This document shows positions 47,116-56,808 of a stretch of 64,000 nucleotides of DNA, in pieces (position 1 is the first letter of the stretch; the number at the start of each line of letters is the position of its first letter). The notes beneath the pieces were generated by a model. It worked only from the letters and a program-made list of their open reading frames with translations. It made no database searches and was not told where the DNA came from. The translations under genes and the position numbers were made by a program. The DNA is taken from contig QHRW01000116.1 of the NCBI GenBank assembly GCA_003220265.1, positions 1 to 64,000 of the forward strand. Reading direction: 5' to 3'. Source of the DNA: Candidatus Rokuibacteriota bacterium. GTDB taxonomy: Bacteria; Methylomirabilota; Methylomirabilia; Rokubacteriales; CSP1-6.

Positions 47116-47413
47116 TCAGTCGTCGGCGCGGTCGGCGAGCGAGTCGACGTAGTCCTGCCATTCGATAGGCAGCAGGCTCTTCTTGCGCGTGTTGCACTCC
47201 TTGCAGGCGGGCACCACGTTGCCGCGGATGGAGGTGCCGCCGCGGCCGAGCGGCACGAGATGGTCCATCGTGAGCGCCTTGTGGCCGACCTGGCGGCGAC
47301 AGTAGTAGCAGACCCCCGTCGAGATGCGGCGCTTCCACCAGCCGCTGACGCGCAGCTCGCGCGCGCGCGCGCGCTGGCGCTTGAGCTCGTCGGGGTCGAC
47401 CGGCGCGTAATAC

Positions 47414-47421
<8 letters not shown>
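47116..47421 (-). CDS. HNH endonuclease-domain protein
   Basis: 101 residues. Zinc-finger HNH motif: CYYCRRQVG, then LTMDHLVPLGRGG (the catalytic DH), then NVVPACKECNTRKKSL. This is the complete CxxC-DH-N-CxxCN set, so nuclease activity is plausible. It has no fused domain. The ATG lies 8 nt inside the end of the ABC-F gene. It resembles free-standing HNH proteins of unknown target; it is not inside an intron or intein. Confidence 0.88.
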
Positions 47422-49459
<2,038 letters not shown>

Positions 49460-49469
49460 CGCCGCCCGA

Positions 49470-49865
49470 TCACCCCATGCTCTGGATCTTCTCGGGCGTG
49501 ACCTTCACGGTCACGCGGACCTCTCCGGGCTTGCGGCCGGGATACTGGTCCTTGCCGAGATATTTCTTGGCGAGCGCGTCGATGTGCGCGTCGGCGCCCT
49601 TCTCGGTCATCTCCGTCACCCGGCCCCGCACCTGGACGTAGCGGTACGGGTTCTCGGGGTCCTGGATCGAGATGGCCACCTTGGGATTGCGCTGCAGGTT
49701 CTTGTCCTTCACGCGCCCGCGCGCCGTGTTGAAGCGGATGTGGCTGCCGTCGAAGTCGATCCACACCGGCGTCACCTGCGGCGCGCCGTCGGCGCCGACG
49801 GTCGCGATGTGGGCGAACGCCTTCTTCTCGAAGAGGTCCCGGTAGCCCTGGGGAATCGCCGCCAT
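49470..49865 (-). CDS. PPOX-class F420/FMN-binding protein
   Basis: 131 residues, split beta-barrel flavoprotein. AFAHIATVGADGAPQVTPVW and IRFNTARGRVKDKNLQRNP are the cofactor-binding signatures of the TIGR03618-like PPOX class, which includes F420-dependent reductases. YRYVQVRGRVTEMTEKGADA follows. ATG 49865 has AAGGA 7 nt upstream. The cofactor (F420 or FMN) cannot be decided from sequence alone. Confidence 0.85.
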   Translation of the reverse strand: MAAIPQGYRDLFEKKAFAHIATVGADGAPQVTPVWIDFDGSHIRFNTARGRVKDKNLQRNPKVAISIQDPENPYRYVQVRGRVTEMTEKGADAHIDALAKKYLGKDQYPGRKPGEVRVTVKVTPEKIQSMG

Positions 49866-49891
49866 GATGATGTCCTTTCCCGCGTGAACGT

Positions 49892-50395
49892 TTACGACGG
49901 AGTCACCAGCTCGCCGCCGCGCGCCTCGGCCATGGCGCGCAGGGCGAACAGCAGCCGCACCACGCACTGCTGCACGAGCAGCGCGTCCTGGGTGAACGGG
50001 TCGGCCAGCCACTCGCGCGCGGTCTCGCCGCCGCCGGCCGCGAAGCCGAGCGTGGGCGAGAGCTTCTGCAGGCGCAGCAGCAGATCGTCGGGCGGCAGGC
50101 CGCTGGCCCGCAGCCGCTGGACCACCGCCGCCCGCACCGCCGCGTTCCAGATCCCCGTCAGCCCTTCGAGCAGCGCTCCGTAGCACGTGGCGTCCTGCTT
50201 GGCCTGCATGTGCTCGAGGACGGCGGGGACCAGCGGGTTCACGACGATGTTGCCCTCGTCGTCGGTGCCGAACAGCGGCCCGATGACCGGGTCGCCGCCG
50301 GGCTCCGGCATGTTGTCGATGAGACCGATCGCCTGCTCCACCGGCACCGCCGGCAGCTGGGCGAGACGCTCGAGCAGGGGCACGTCACCTGCCAT
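49892..50395 (-). CDS. uncharacterised protein
   Basis: 167 residues, unrecognised. Predominantly helical and Leu/Ala-rich, without a signal peptide or clear membrane helix. The C-terminal half (LVQQCVVRLLFALRAMAE) is amphipathic. It is separated from the MFS gene by 4 nt and from the flavoprotein by 26 nt, so it is in the same transcription unit. Confidence 0.6.
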   Translation of the reverse strand: MAGDVPLLERLAQLPAVPVEQAIGLIDNMPEPGGDPVIGPLFGTDDEGNIVVNPLVPAVLEHMQAKQDATCYGALLEGLTGIWNAAVRAAVVQRLRASGLPPDDLLLRLQKLSPTLGFAAGGGETAREWLADPFTQDALLVQQCVVRLLFALRAMAEARGGELVTPS

Positions 50396-50399
50396 GGCT

Positions 50400-51809
50400 C
50401 TATCCTCCCACGCGGGTGGGCTCGCCGCGCAGATCCGCGCGCGCGAGGTCCTGCGCGCGCCCGGGCGGCACGAGGAACGACGAGGCCAGCGCGGCCAGAC
50501 AGATCAGGAGACCGGTCACGAACACGGCGTGCAGGGCCTCGGCGTGGCTCGCGCCGGCGCCGAGGCGCCACGCCATCACCGCGCCCATGACGGCCAGCCC
50601 GATCGCGCCGCCGACCGTGCGGAAGAACTGGATCATCGAGGTGGCGGCGCCGAGATCGGACCGCGGAACCGCGCTCTGCACGGCGATCAGCATGGGCACC
50701 ATGGTGAGCCCCATGCCGATGCCGCCGATGAGCGCGTCGCGCATGGCGGCGCCCGCCGTCAGCGACGGCGACCAGCGGCTCAGCAGCAGGAACGCCGCGG
50801 TCAGGCACACCATGCCCGACACCACGACGATGCGATAACCGATGCGCAGCACCAGCCGCGCGCTCAGCACCGACATCGCCACCCAGCCGAAGACGAACGG
50901 AATGAGCACGCTGCCGGACGCGGTGGCCGACATGCCGCTCACCGCCTGCAGAAACAGCGGCACGAACGAGATCGCCCCGAACATGGCCATGCCGGCCAGG
51001 AATCCGGTGGCCGCCGCCGCCAGCACGACGCGGTTGCCGAACAGCCGCAGCGGCACGATCGGCTCGACCACGCGGCGCTCGACGGCGAAGAACGCCGGCA
51101 GCGCCACCGCCGCGATCGCCAGCGGCATGAGCACGTCGGCGCCCGTCCACGCGGTGGCGCGGCCGGCCTCCAGCACGCCGACCAGCAGGGCGGAGACGCC
51201 GGCGGTGAAGAGGCCGAGGCCGGTGTAGTCGATGATCGGGCGGCGCGCCGCCCGCGCGCTGTCGAGCGCCTTGGCCAGCAGGCCCATGGCGATCACGCCG
51301 AACGGCAGGTTGATGTAGAAGACCCAGCGCCACGAGGCGTGGTCCGTCAGCAGCCCGCCGATGAGCGGACCGAGCAGCGAGGCGACGCCCCACACGCCGG
51401 AGATGTAGCCCTGCATCTTCGCGCGCCGCTCGAGCCCGAACAGCTCGCCGACGACGGTCATGCCGATCGGCATCAGGGCGCCGGCGCCGAGGCCCTGCAG
51501 CATGCGGAAGGCGATGAGCTGCGTCATGTCCTGCGCCGCGCCCGAGAGCGCCGAGCCGGCCAGGAACAGCACGAGGCCGGTCAGGAAGATCGGCCGCCGG
51601 CCGTAGAGATCGGAGAGCCGGCCCCACAGCGGCATGGTGACGGTCGAGGTCAGCAGGAAGCCGGAGAAGACCCAGGAGTAGATCTCGAGTCCGCCGAGGC
51701 TCGACACCACGCGCGGCATCGCGGTGGCGACCACCGTGGACTCCATCGCGGCCAGGAAGATCGACAGCATCACGCCCGCCAGGGCGAGCCGCTTGCGACG
51801 CTCCTCCAT
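50400..51809 (-). CDS. DHA2-family drug exporter (MFS)
   Basis: 469 residues with about 12-14 membrane helices. Motif A GRLSDLYGRRPIFL lies after helix 2, and a D/E in helix 1 (AAMESTVVATAMP) is typical of EmrB/QacA-type DHA2 exporters. A motif-C-like GVWGVASLLGPLIGG follows. It probably exports drugs or hydrophobic compounds by proton antiport. ATG 51809 (MEERRKRLALAG) overlaps the DUF971 stop (TGATG). Confidence 0.9.
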   Translation of the reverse strand: MEERRKRLALAGVMLSIFLAAMESTVVATAMPRVVSSLGGLEIYSWVFSGFLLTSTVTMPLWGRLSDLYGRRPIFLTGLVLFLAGSALSGAAQDMTQLIAFRMLQGLGAGALMPIGMTVVGELFGLERRAKMQGYISGVWGVASLLGPLIGGLLTDHASWRWVFYINLPFGVIAMGLLAKALDSARAARRPIIDYTGLGLFTAGVSALLVGVLEAGRATAWTGADVLMPLAIAAVALPAFFAVERRVVEPIVPLRLFGNRVVLAAAATGFLAGMAMFGAISFVPLFLQAVSGMSATASGSVLIPFVFGWVAMSVLSARLVLRIGYRIVVVSGMVCLTAAFLLLSRWSPSLTAGAAMRDALIGGIGMGLTMVPMLIAVQSAVPRSDLGAATSMIQFFRTVGGAIGLAVMGAVMAWRLGAGASHAEALHAVFVTGLLICLAALASSFLVPPGRAQDLARADLRGEPTRVGG

Positions 51810-52135
51810 CAGTGGGCGCCGGTACAGCTGGCGCAGCGACACGTCGCGCGCAAATCCGCCCAGGGAAGCAGGCTCTCGTGCGCGTCGGTCCACACCACGC
51901 GCAGGCCCGCGTCGAGCTTCTTGAGCTCGCTCGGCCACGTCGCCGTCGCGGCCGGCGCGTCCAGAGTCGCGCAGGCGCCGCACGCACAGGCGCGACGCAG
52001 GAACTCGAACGGATAGATGGAGCCGTGGCCGTCGGTCCAGTCGATGCCGAGCGCGTAGCGACCGACGAGGTGGATGTCCTTGGGCCGGTTGGGATCGCCC
52101 TGGCCGAGGATGGGGATGAACAGCTTGCGGCTCAT
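51809..52135 (-). CDS. DUF971 protein
   Basis: 108 residues resembling the N-terminal module of gamma-butyrobetaine hydroxylase (DUF971), found alone in bacteria. GRYALGIDWTDGHGSIYPFEFLRRAC in outline (about residues 26-50) and the Cys-rich CACGAC and CRCASC motifs suggest metal binding. Known relatives are proposed in iron-sulfur maintenance. The ATG overlaps the AlkA-like stop (ATGA). Confidence 0.8.
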   Translation of the reverse strand: MSRKLFIPILGQGDPNRPKDIHLVGRYALGIDWTDGHGSIYPFEFLRRACACGACATLDAPAATATWPSELKKLDAGLRVVWTDAHESLLPWADLRATCRCASCTGAH

Positions 52136-53055
52136 GCCGTGCCGCCGCCGGCGCGGGCGGCGCTCAGGCGCATGCCGGCCAGCAGGTAGTGGACCGCGAG
52201 GTTCTGGTATGGCCCCCACGCGCGGGCCCGCCGGCGAATCGCCTCCTCGCTCAGCGTACGGCCGCGGCCGTAATGATGGTCGAAGGCCTTGCGCACGGCG
52301 AGATCGCCGGCCGGGCACACGTCGCCACGGCCGCAGCAGCGCGCCAGGAACCAGTCCGCGGTCCATCGGCCGAGGCCGCGCAGTGCGGTGAGCTGCGCGA
52401 TGACTTCGGCGTTGGCCGCCGCCACCAGCGTCTCGACGTCGAGCGTGCCGGCCACCATCGCCCGCGCGAGATCGCGAATGTACTCGGCCTTGCGCGTGGA
52501 GTACTTGAGCGCGCGCAGCTCGCGCACGCGCGCGCCGGCCAGCGCGGCGGCCTCCGGAAAGGCCCAGATGGTGGCGCCGTCCGTCGTGACCGCGACGCCG
52601 TAGCGACGCACGAGCCGCGCGCGACAGGCGAAGGCGAACGAGAGGTTCACCTGCTGGGCGGTGATGGAGCCCACCAGCATCTCGAGCGCCGTCGGGGCCA
52701 GCGTCGGCCGCATCCCGTACAGCGGCTCCAGCAGCGTGCCGAGGATCGGATCCGCCTTGGCCATCCGATAGAAGCCGGGCAGGTCGAAGTCGAGACCGAA
52801 GAGGCGCCGGACCTCGAACGTCACCGCGTCGCCGACGGCGGCCCCGCGCGCGCCGGGCACGTCCACCGTCAGCCGCGCATCCTCGACCGATCCGCTCGAC
52901 CGCACCTCGTAGGGCAGCAGCCGATCGCCCTGGCGCAGCACGCGCCGGAACACGTCGCCGTCGAGGACGTTGACCGGGTCTTCGCCCCACAGGCGATAGC
53001 GGCCCAGCGTGGCGCCCACGTCGAGCGGGCCGTCGGCATGGAGAACGATCTTCAT
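52132..53055 (-). CDS. AlkA-like DNA-3-methyladenine glycosylase
   Basis: 307 residues, HhH-GPD superfamily. An N-terminal AlkA-type domain leads to SITAQQVNLSFAFACRARLV, then the helix-hairpin-helix LTALRGLGRWTADWFLARC and the catalytic Asp in CPAGDLAVRKAF. It excises alkylated bases. It is 36 nt downstream of the KimA-like gene and coupled to DUF971. Confidence 0.9.
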   Translation of the reverse strand: MKIVLHADGPLDVGATLGRYRLWGEDPVNVLDGDVFRRVLRQGDRLLPYEVRSSGSVEDARLTVDVPGARGAAVGDAVTFEVRRLFGLDFDLPGFYRMAKADPILGTLLEPLYGMRPTLAPTALEMLVGSITAQQVNLSFAFACRARLVRRYGVAVTTDGATIWAFPEAAALAGARVRELRALKYSTRKAEYIRDLARAMVAGTLDVETLVAAANAEVIAQLTALRGLGRWTADWFLARCCGRGDVCPAGDLAVRKAFDHHYGRGRTLSEEAIRRRARAWGPYQNLAVHYLLAGMRLSAARAGGGTA

Positions 53056-53091
53056 CGGCGGGTCACGCGAAGGGTAAGTGTACCAGAACGC

Positions 53092-54915
53092 TCAGCGGCG
53101 GAGGTGGTGCGGGACGTCGGTCACCACGACGTCCTTGCGGAAGAGCATCGCCCCCTTGATCAGCAGCGCGGTCTGGTTGTGCAGGATCTGGTGCCACCAC
53201 CGCGCCGGGAGGAACTCCGGCAGCACGATCGTCACCACGTGGTTGGGGCCGCCCTGGCGCTGGAGCTGGTTGAGATAGTCGACGAGCGGTCCCAGCAGGG
53301 AGCGATAGGGGGAGTTGAGCACGATGAGGGGCGTGCCCATGCCGTACTTGACCCAGCGCTCCTCCAGCCGGCGCGTGCGCTCGGGATCGGTCTCCACGTA
53401 CACGGCCTTGGCATTCGGCGACAGCGTCTTGGCGTACTGCACGGCGCGCACCACGCCCTTGTGGAGGTCGCCCACGAGCACCAGCACGGTGTTCGTCATG
53501 GGCGGCGGCGGCGTGAAGTCTTCCAGGGAGAGCTGCAGGGCGACGTCGTCGTAGTGGCGGCGCATGCCGATGAAGAGCGCGACCAGCGAGGGGATCAGCA
53601 GCAGGACGATCCAGGCGCCGTGCGAGAACTTCGTGACCGCGATCGTGAGCATGACGAGCCCGGTGACGAGGGCGCCGACGCCGTTGACGCTGGCGCGCCA
53701 CCACCAGCCTTCCGTGCGGCGGCGCAGCCAGTGGCGGACCATGCTCGACTGCGACAGCGTGAACGAGATGAAGACGCCGACCGCGTAGAGCGGGATGAGG
53801 GCGTGCGGGTTGCCGCGAAAGATGACCAGCAGCAGCGCGGCCATCCCGCCCAGGATGACGATGCCATTGGAGAAGACGAGCCGGTCCCCCTGGTTGCCGA
53901 ACTGCCGCGGGATGAAGCGGTCGCGGGCCAGGAAGAACGCCAGCCGCGGAAAGTCGGCGAACGAGGTGTTGGCGGCCAGCAGCAAGATCAGCATCGTCAC
54001 CAGCTGGATCACGTAGTAGGCGGAGCCCGTGCCGAACACGTGACGCGCGAGCTGCGAAACCACCGTCTCGTCCTCCCGCGGGCGGATGCCGAAGTCGTAG
54101 GCGAGGAACGTGATGCCCAGGAAGAGCGTGACGAGCAGCGCGCCGAGCCAGGCCAGCACGACCCGCGCGTTGTGCGCCTCCGGCGGCTTGAAGGCGGGGA
54201 CGCCGTCGGAGACCGCCTCCACGCCCGTGAGCGCCGAGCACCCGGCCGCGAACGCGCGCAGGAGAAGGAAGAGCCCGACCCCCTCGAGCCCGGCCGGGTG
54301 CGGCGCGTAGGGCGCCGCGCCAATCCAGCCGAACACCGCGCCCACGCCGCCGTACCCGATCACCAGCAGCATGGACCCGACGAAGAGGTACGTGGGGAGC
54401 GCGAAGATCTTGCCCGACTCGCGGATGCCGCGCAGGTTGGCCACCGCGATGGCGACGACGCCCAGCACGCCCAGCCAGACGCGATAGGGAAACAGCACGG
54501 GCAGCGCGGACGTCACCGCCGCGATGCCGGCGGCCACGCTCACGGCCACCGTCAGCACGTAGTCGATCAGCAAGGCGGCGGCCGCGATCAGCCCGGCGAC
54601 CGTGCCCAGGTTGTCCTTGGTGACGATGTAGGCGCCGCCGCCCTTGGGATAGGCCAGGATCGTCTGCCGGTAGGAGCTGACGACGATGACGATGAGCAGC
54701 GAGATGGCGATGCCGATCGGCAGCGAGTAGCTGAGCGCCACCACGCCGGCCAGCATGAGCACCAGCACGATTTCCTCGGTGGCGTACGCGACGGACGACA
54801 GCGCGTCGGAAGCAAAGACGGCGAGCGCCGTCGCCTTGCCGAGGCGCTCGTGGCGCGCCTGCGCCGTGGGCAGCGGGGTCCCGACCAGCAGCCGCTTCAG
54901 GCGGTGCACGAGCAC
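53092..54915 (-). CDS. kimA: KimA-type potassium importer, paralogue 1
   Basis: 607 residues, the same length as Bacillus KimA. Twelve membrane helices of the APC superfamily are followed by a cytosolic USP-like domain. KimA-like segments: SDALSSVAYATEEI, YPKGGGAYIVTKDNLG, LIDYVLTVAVSVAAG, FAAGCSALTGVEAVSDGVPAF, then SPYRSLLGPLVDYL, WWHQILHNQTALLIKGAML and DVPHHLRR. It imports K+ with H+. GTG 54915. It sits 33 nt after paralogue 2. Confidence 0.85.
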   Translation of the reverse strand: MLVHRLKRLLVGTPLPTAQARHERLGKATALAVFASDALSSVAYATEEIVLVLMLAGVVALSYSLPIGIAISLLIVIVVSSYRQTILAYPKGGGAYIVTKDNLGTVAGLIAAAALLIDYVLTVAVSVAAGIAAVTSALPVLFPYRVWLGVLGVVAIAVANLRGIRESGKIFALPTYLFVGSMLLVIGYGGVGAVFGWIGAAPYAPHPAGLEGVGLFLLLRAFAAGCSALTGVEAVSDGVPAFKPPEAHNARVVLAWLGALLVTLFLGITFLAYDFGIRPREDETVVSQLARHVFGTGSAYYVIQLVTMLILLLAANTSFADFPRLAFFLARDRFIPRQFGNQGDRLVFSNGIVILGGMAALLLVIFRGNPHALIPLYAVGVFISFTLSQSSMVRHWLRRRTEGWWWRASVNGVGALVTGLVMLTIAVTKFSHGAWIVLLLIPSLVALFIGMRRHYDDVALQLSLEDFTPPPPMTNTVLVLVGDLHKGVVRAVQYAKTLSPNAKAVYVETDPERTRRLEERWVKYGMGTPLIVLNSPYRSLLGPLVDYLNQLQRQGGPNHVVTIVLPEFLPARWWHQILHNQTALLIKGAMLFRKDVVVTDVPHHLRR

Positions 54916-54948
54916 CCGCCAATGATACGCCCCGCCCCCGGCGGGACG

Positions 54949-56766
54949 TCAGTTCCGCAGGTGGTAAGGGACGTCCGTGACCACGACGTTGCGGCGGAAG
55001 AGCATCGCCCCCTTGATCAGCAGCGCGGTCTGGTTGTGCAGGAGCTGCTGCCACCACCGGGCCGGGATGAACTCCGGCAGCACCAGCGTCACCATGTGAT
55101 TCGGCGCCTGCTGGCGCAGGTGGTCGATGTAGTCGAGCAGCGGCCCCAGCAGCGAGCGATAGGGCGAGCTGAGCACGACGAGCGGGATGCCCAGCCCCCA
55201 CTTGCCCCAGCGCTCTTCCAGCCGGCGCGTGCGCTCGGGATCGGTCTCCACGTAGACGGCCTTGGCCGACGGCGACAGAGCCTGCGCGTACTGGATGGCC
55301 TGGATCACGCCGCGGTGCAGATCGCCGACCAGCACCAGGACGATCGTGCTCATGGGCGGCGGCGGCTCCAGGGCGTCCAGCGAGAGCTGGCGCGCCACGC
55401 TGTCGTAGTGGCTGCGGATCGCCAGGAAGAGGCCGATCAGCAGCCCGATCAGCAGGATGACGATCCAGGCACCGTCCACGAACTTCGTGGCGGCCACCAC
55501 GACGAGCACGGTGGCCGTGGTGACCGCGCCGGTGGCGTTGATCGCCACCCGCCACGCCCAGCGCTCGGGCCGCGTGCGCAGCCAGCGTCGGACCATGCTG
55601 ACCTGGGAGAGCGTGAACGAAGTGAACACGCCGACCGCGTAGAGCGGGATGAGCGCGTGCGTGCTGCCCCGGAAGACGATCACCAGCAGGATGGCCACGA
55701 CGGCGAGGATCACGACGCCGTTGGAGAACACGAGCCGATCGCCCCGGTTGCCGAACTGCCGTGGCAGGTAGCCGTCGCGCGCCATGAAGAAGGCCAGTCG
55801 CGGGAAGTCGGCGAACGCCGTGTTGGCGGCCAGGATGAGGATGAGCATCGACACGCCCTGGACGTAGTAGTAGAGCGGCCCGCCCCCGAAGATCTGCCAG
55901 GCCAGCTGCGACACCACCGTCTCCTCGTGCTTCGGCACGACGTCGTACACGTCGGCCAGGACCGTGGTGCCGACGAAGAGCGTCACCATGATCACGCCCA
56001 GCGCCGCCAGCACCACGCGCGCGTTGTGCACCTCGGGCGGCTTGAAGGCGGTGACGCCGTCGGCGACCGCCTCGATGCCGGTCAGCGCCACCGCGCCCGA
56101 CGAGAACGCGCGCAGCACGAGGAGCGCCGTCAACGGCACGACGGGGTCGGCCACGTCGCCGACGGCCGGCGCCGGCGCGCCGGACCACGCGTACCGCACG
56201 AAGCCGACGCCCAGCAGGAGTCCGAAGGCGGCGATGAACAGGTACGACGGCAGGGCGAAGAGCCGGCCCGACTCGCGCAGCCCGCGCAGGTTGCCGAGGG
56301 CGATGAGCGCGATCGCCACCACGCAGACGATGACGCGATGGTCGAACAGCATCGGCACCGCGGAGGTCATGGCCGCCACGCCGGCCGAGATGCTGACGGC
56401 GACGGTGAGCGTGTAGTCGATGAGGAGCGCGCCCCCCGCCGTGAGGCCGGCCAGCGGGCCGATGTTGTCCTTGGCCACGATGTAGTCGCTGGCGCCCTGC
56501 GGGTAGGCGAGCAGCGTCTGGCGGTAGGAGTAGATGACGATGGCGATCACGACGGCGATGGCGACGCCGATGGGGGAGGCGAGATCGAGGGCGCCGATCC
56601 CCGCCAGGATCAGCACGCGCAGGATCTCCTCGGAGGCGTACGCCACCGACGAGAGATTGTCGGACGCGAAGATGGCGAGCCCGGTGCTCTTCGACAGACG
56701 CTCGTGCCGGGCCTGGGCCGTCGCCAGCGGCTCCCCGACGATGACCCGCTTGAGGGCGCTCAGCAT
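54949..56766 (-). CDS. kimA: KimA-type potassium importer, paralogue 2
   Basis: 605 residues, colinear with the next gene and clearly its duplicate (QARHERL, SYRQT, DPERTRRLEERW, LIKGAMLFR conserved in both). Segments YPQGASDYIVAKDNIG and SSGAVALTGIEAVADGVTAF differ at a few positions from paralogue 1, so kinetics may differ. ATG 56766 lies 42 nt after dnaB. No c-di-AMP riboswitch of the kimA/ydaO type is evident upstream. Confidence 0.85.
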   Translation of the reverse strand: MLSALKRVIVGEPLATAQARHERLSKSTGLAIFASDNLSSVAYASEEILRVLILAGIGALDLASPIGVAIAVVIAIVIYSYRQTLLAYPQGASDYIVAKDNIGPLAGLTAGGALLIDYTLTVAVSISAGVAAMTSAVPMLFDHRVIVCVVAIALIALGNLRGLRESGRLFALPSYLFIAAFGLLLGVGFVRYAWSGAPAPAVGDVADPVVPLTALLVLRAFSSGAVALTGIEAVADGVTAFKPPEVHNARVVLAALGVIMVTLFVGTTVLADVYDVVPKHEETVVSQLAWQIFGGGPLYYYVQGVSMLILILAANTAFADFPRLAFFMARDGYLPRQFGNRGDRLVFSNGVVILAVVAILLVIVFRGSTHALIPLYAVGVFTSFTLSQVSMVRRWLRTRPERWAWRVAINATGAVTTATVLVVVAATKFVDGAWIVILLIGLLIGLFLAIRSHYDSVARQLSLDALEPPPPMSTIVLVLVGDLHRGVIQAIQYAQALSPSAKAVYVETDPERTRRLEERWGKWGLGIPLVVLSSPYRSLLGPLLDYIDHLRQQAPNHMVTLVLPEFIPARWWQQLLHNQTALLIKGAMLFRRNVVVTDVPYHLRN

Positions 56767-56808
56767 CGCGCCATCATACCCGGAGAGGTGCCGGCGCTTC
56801 TCGCCCCT

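Noticed and set aside
53063..56188. Long minus-strand frame across both kimA genes
   Set aside because: It spans two well-defined transporter genes in another frame and is Arg/Gly-rich nonsense.
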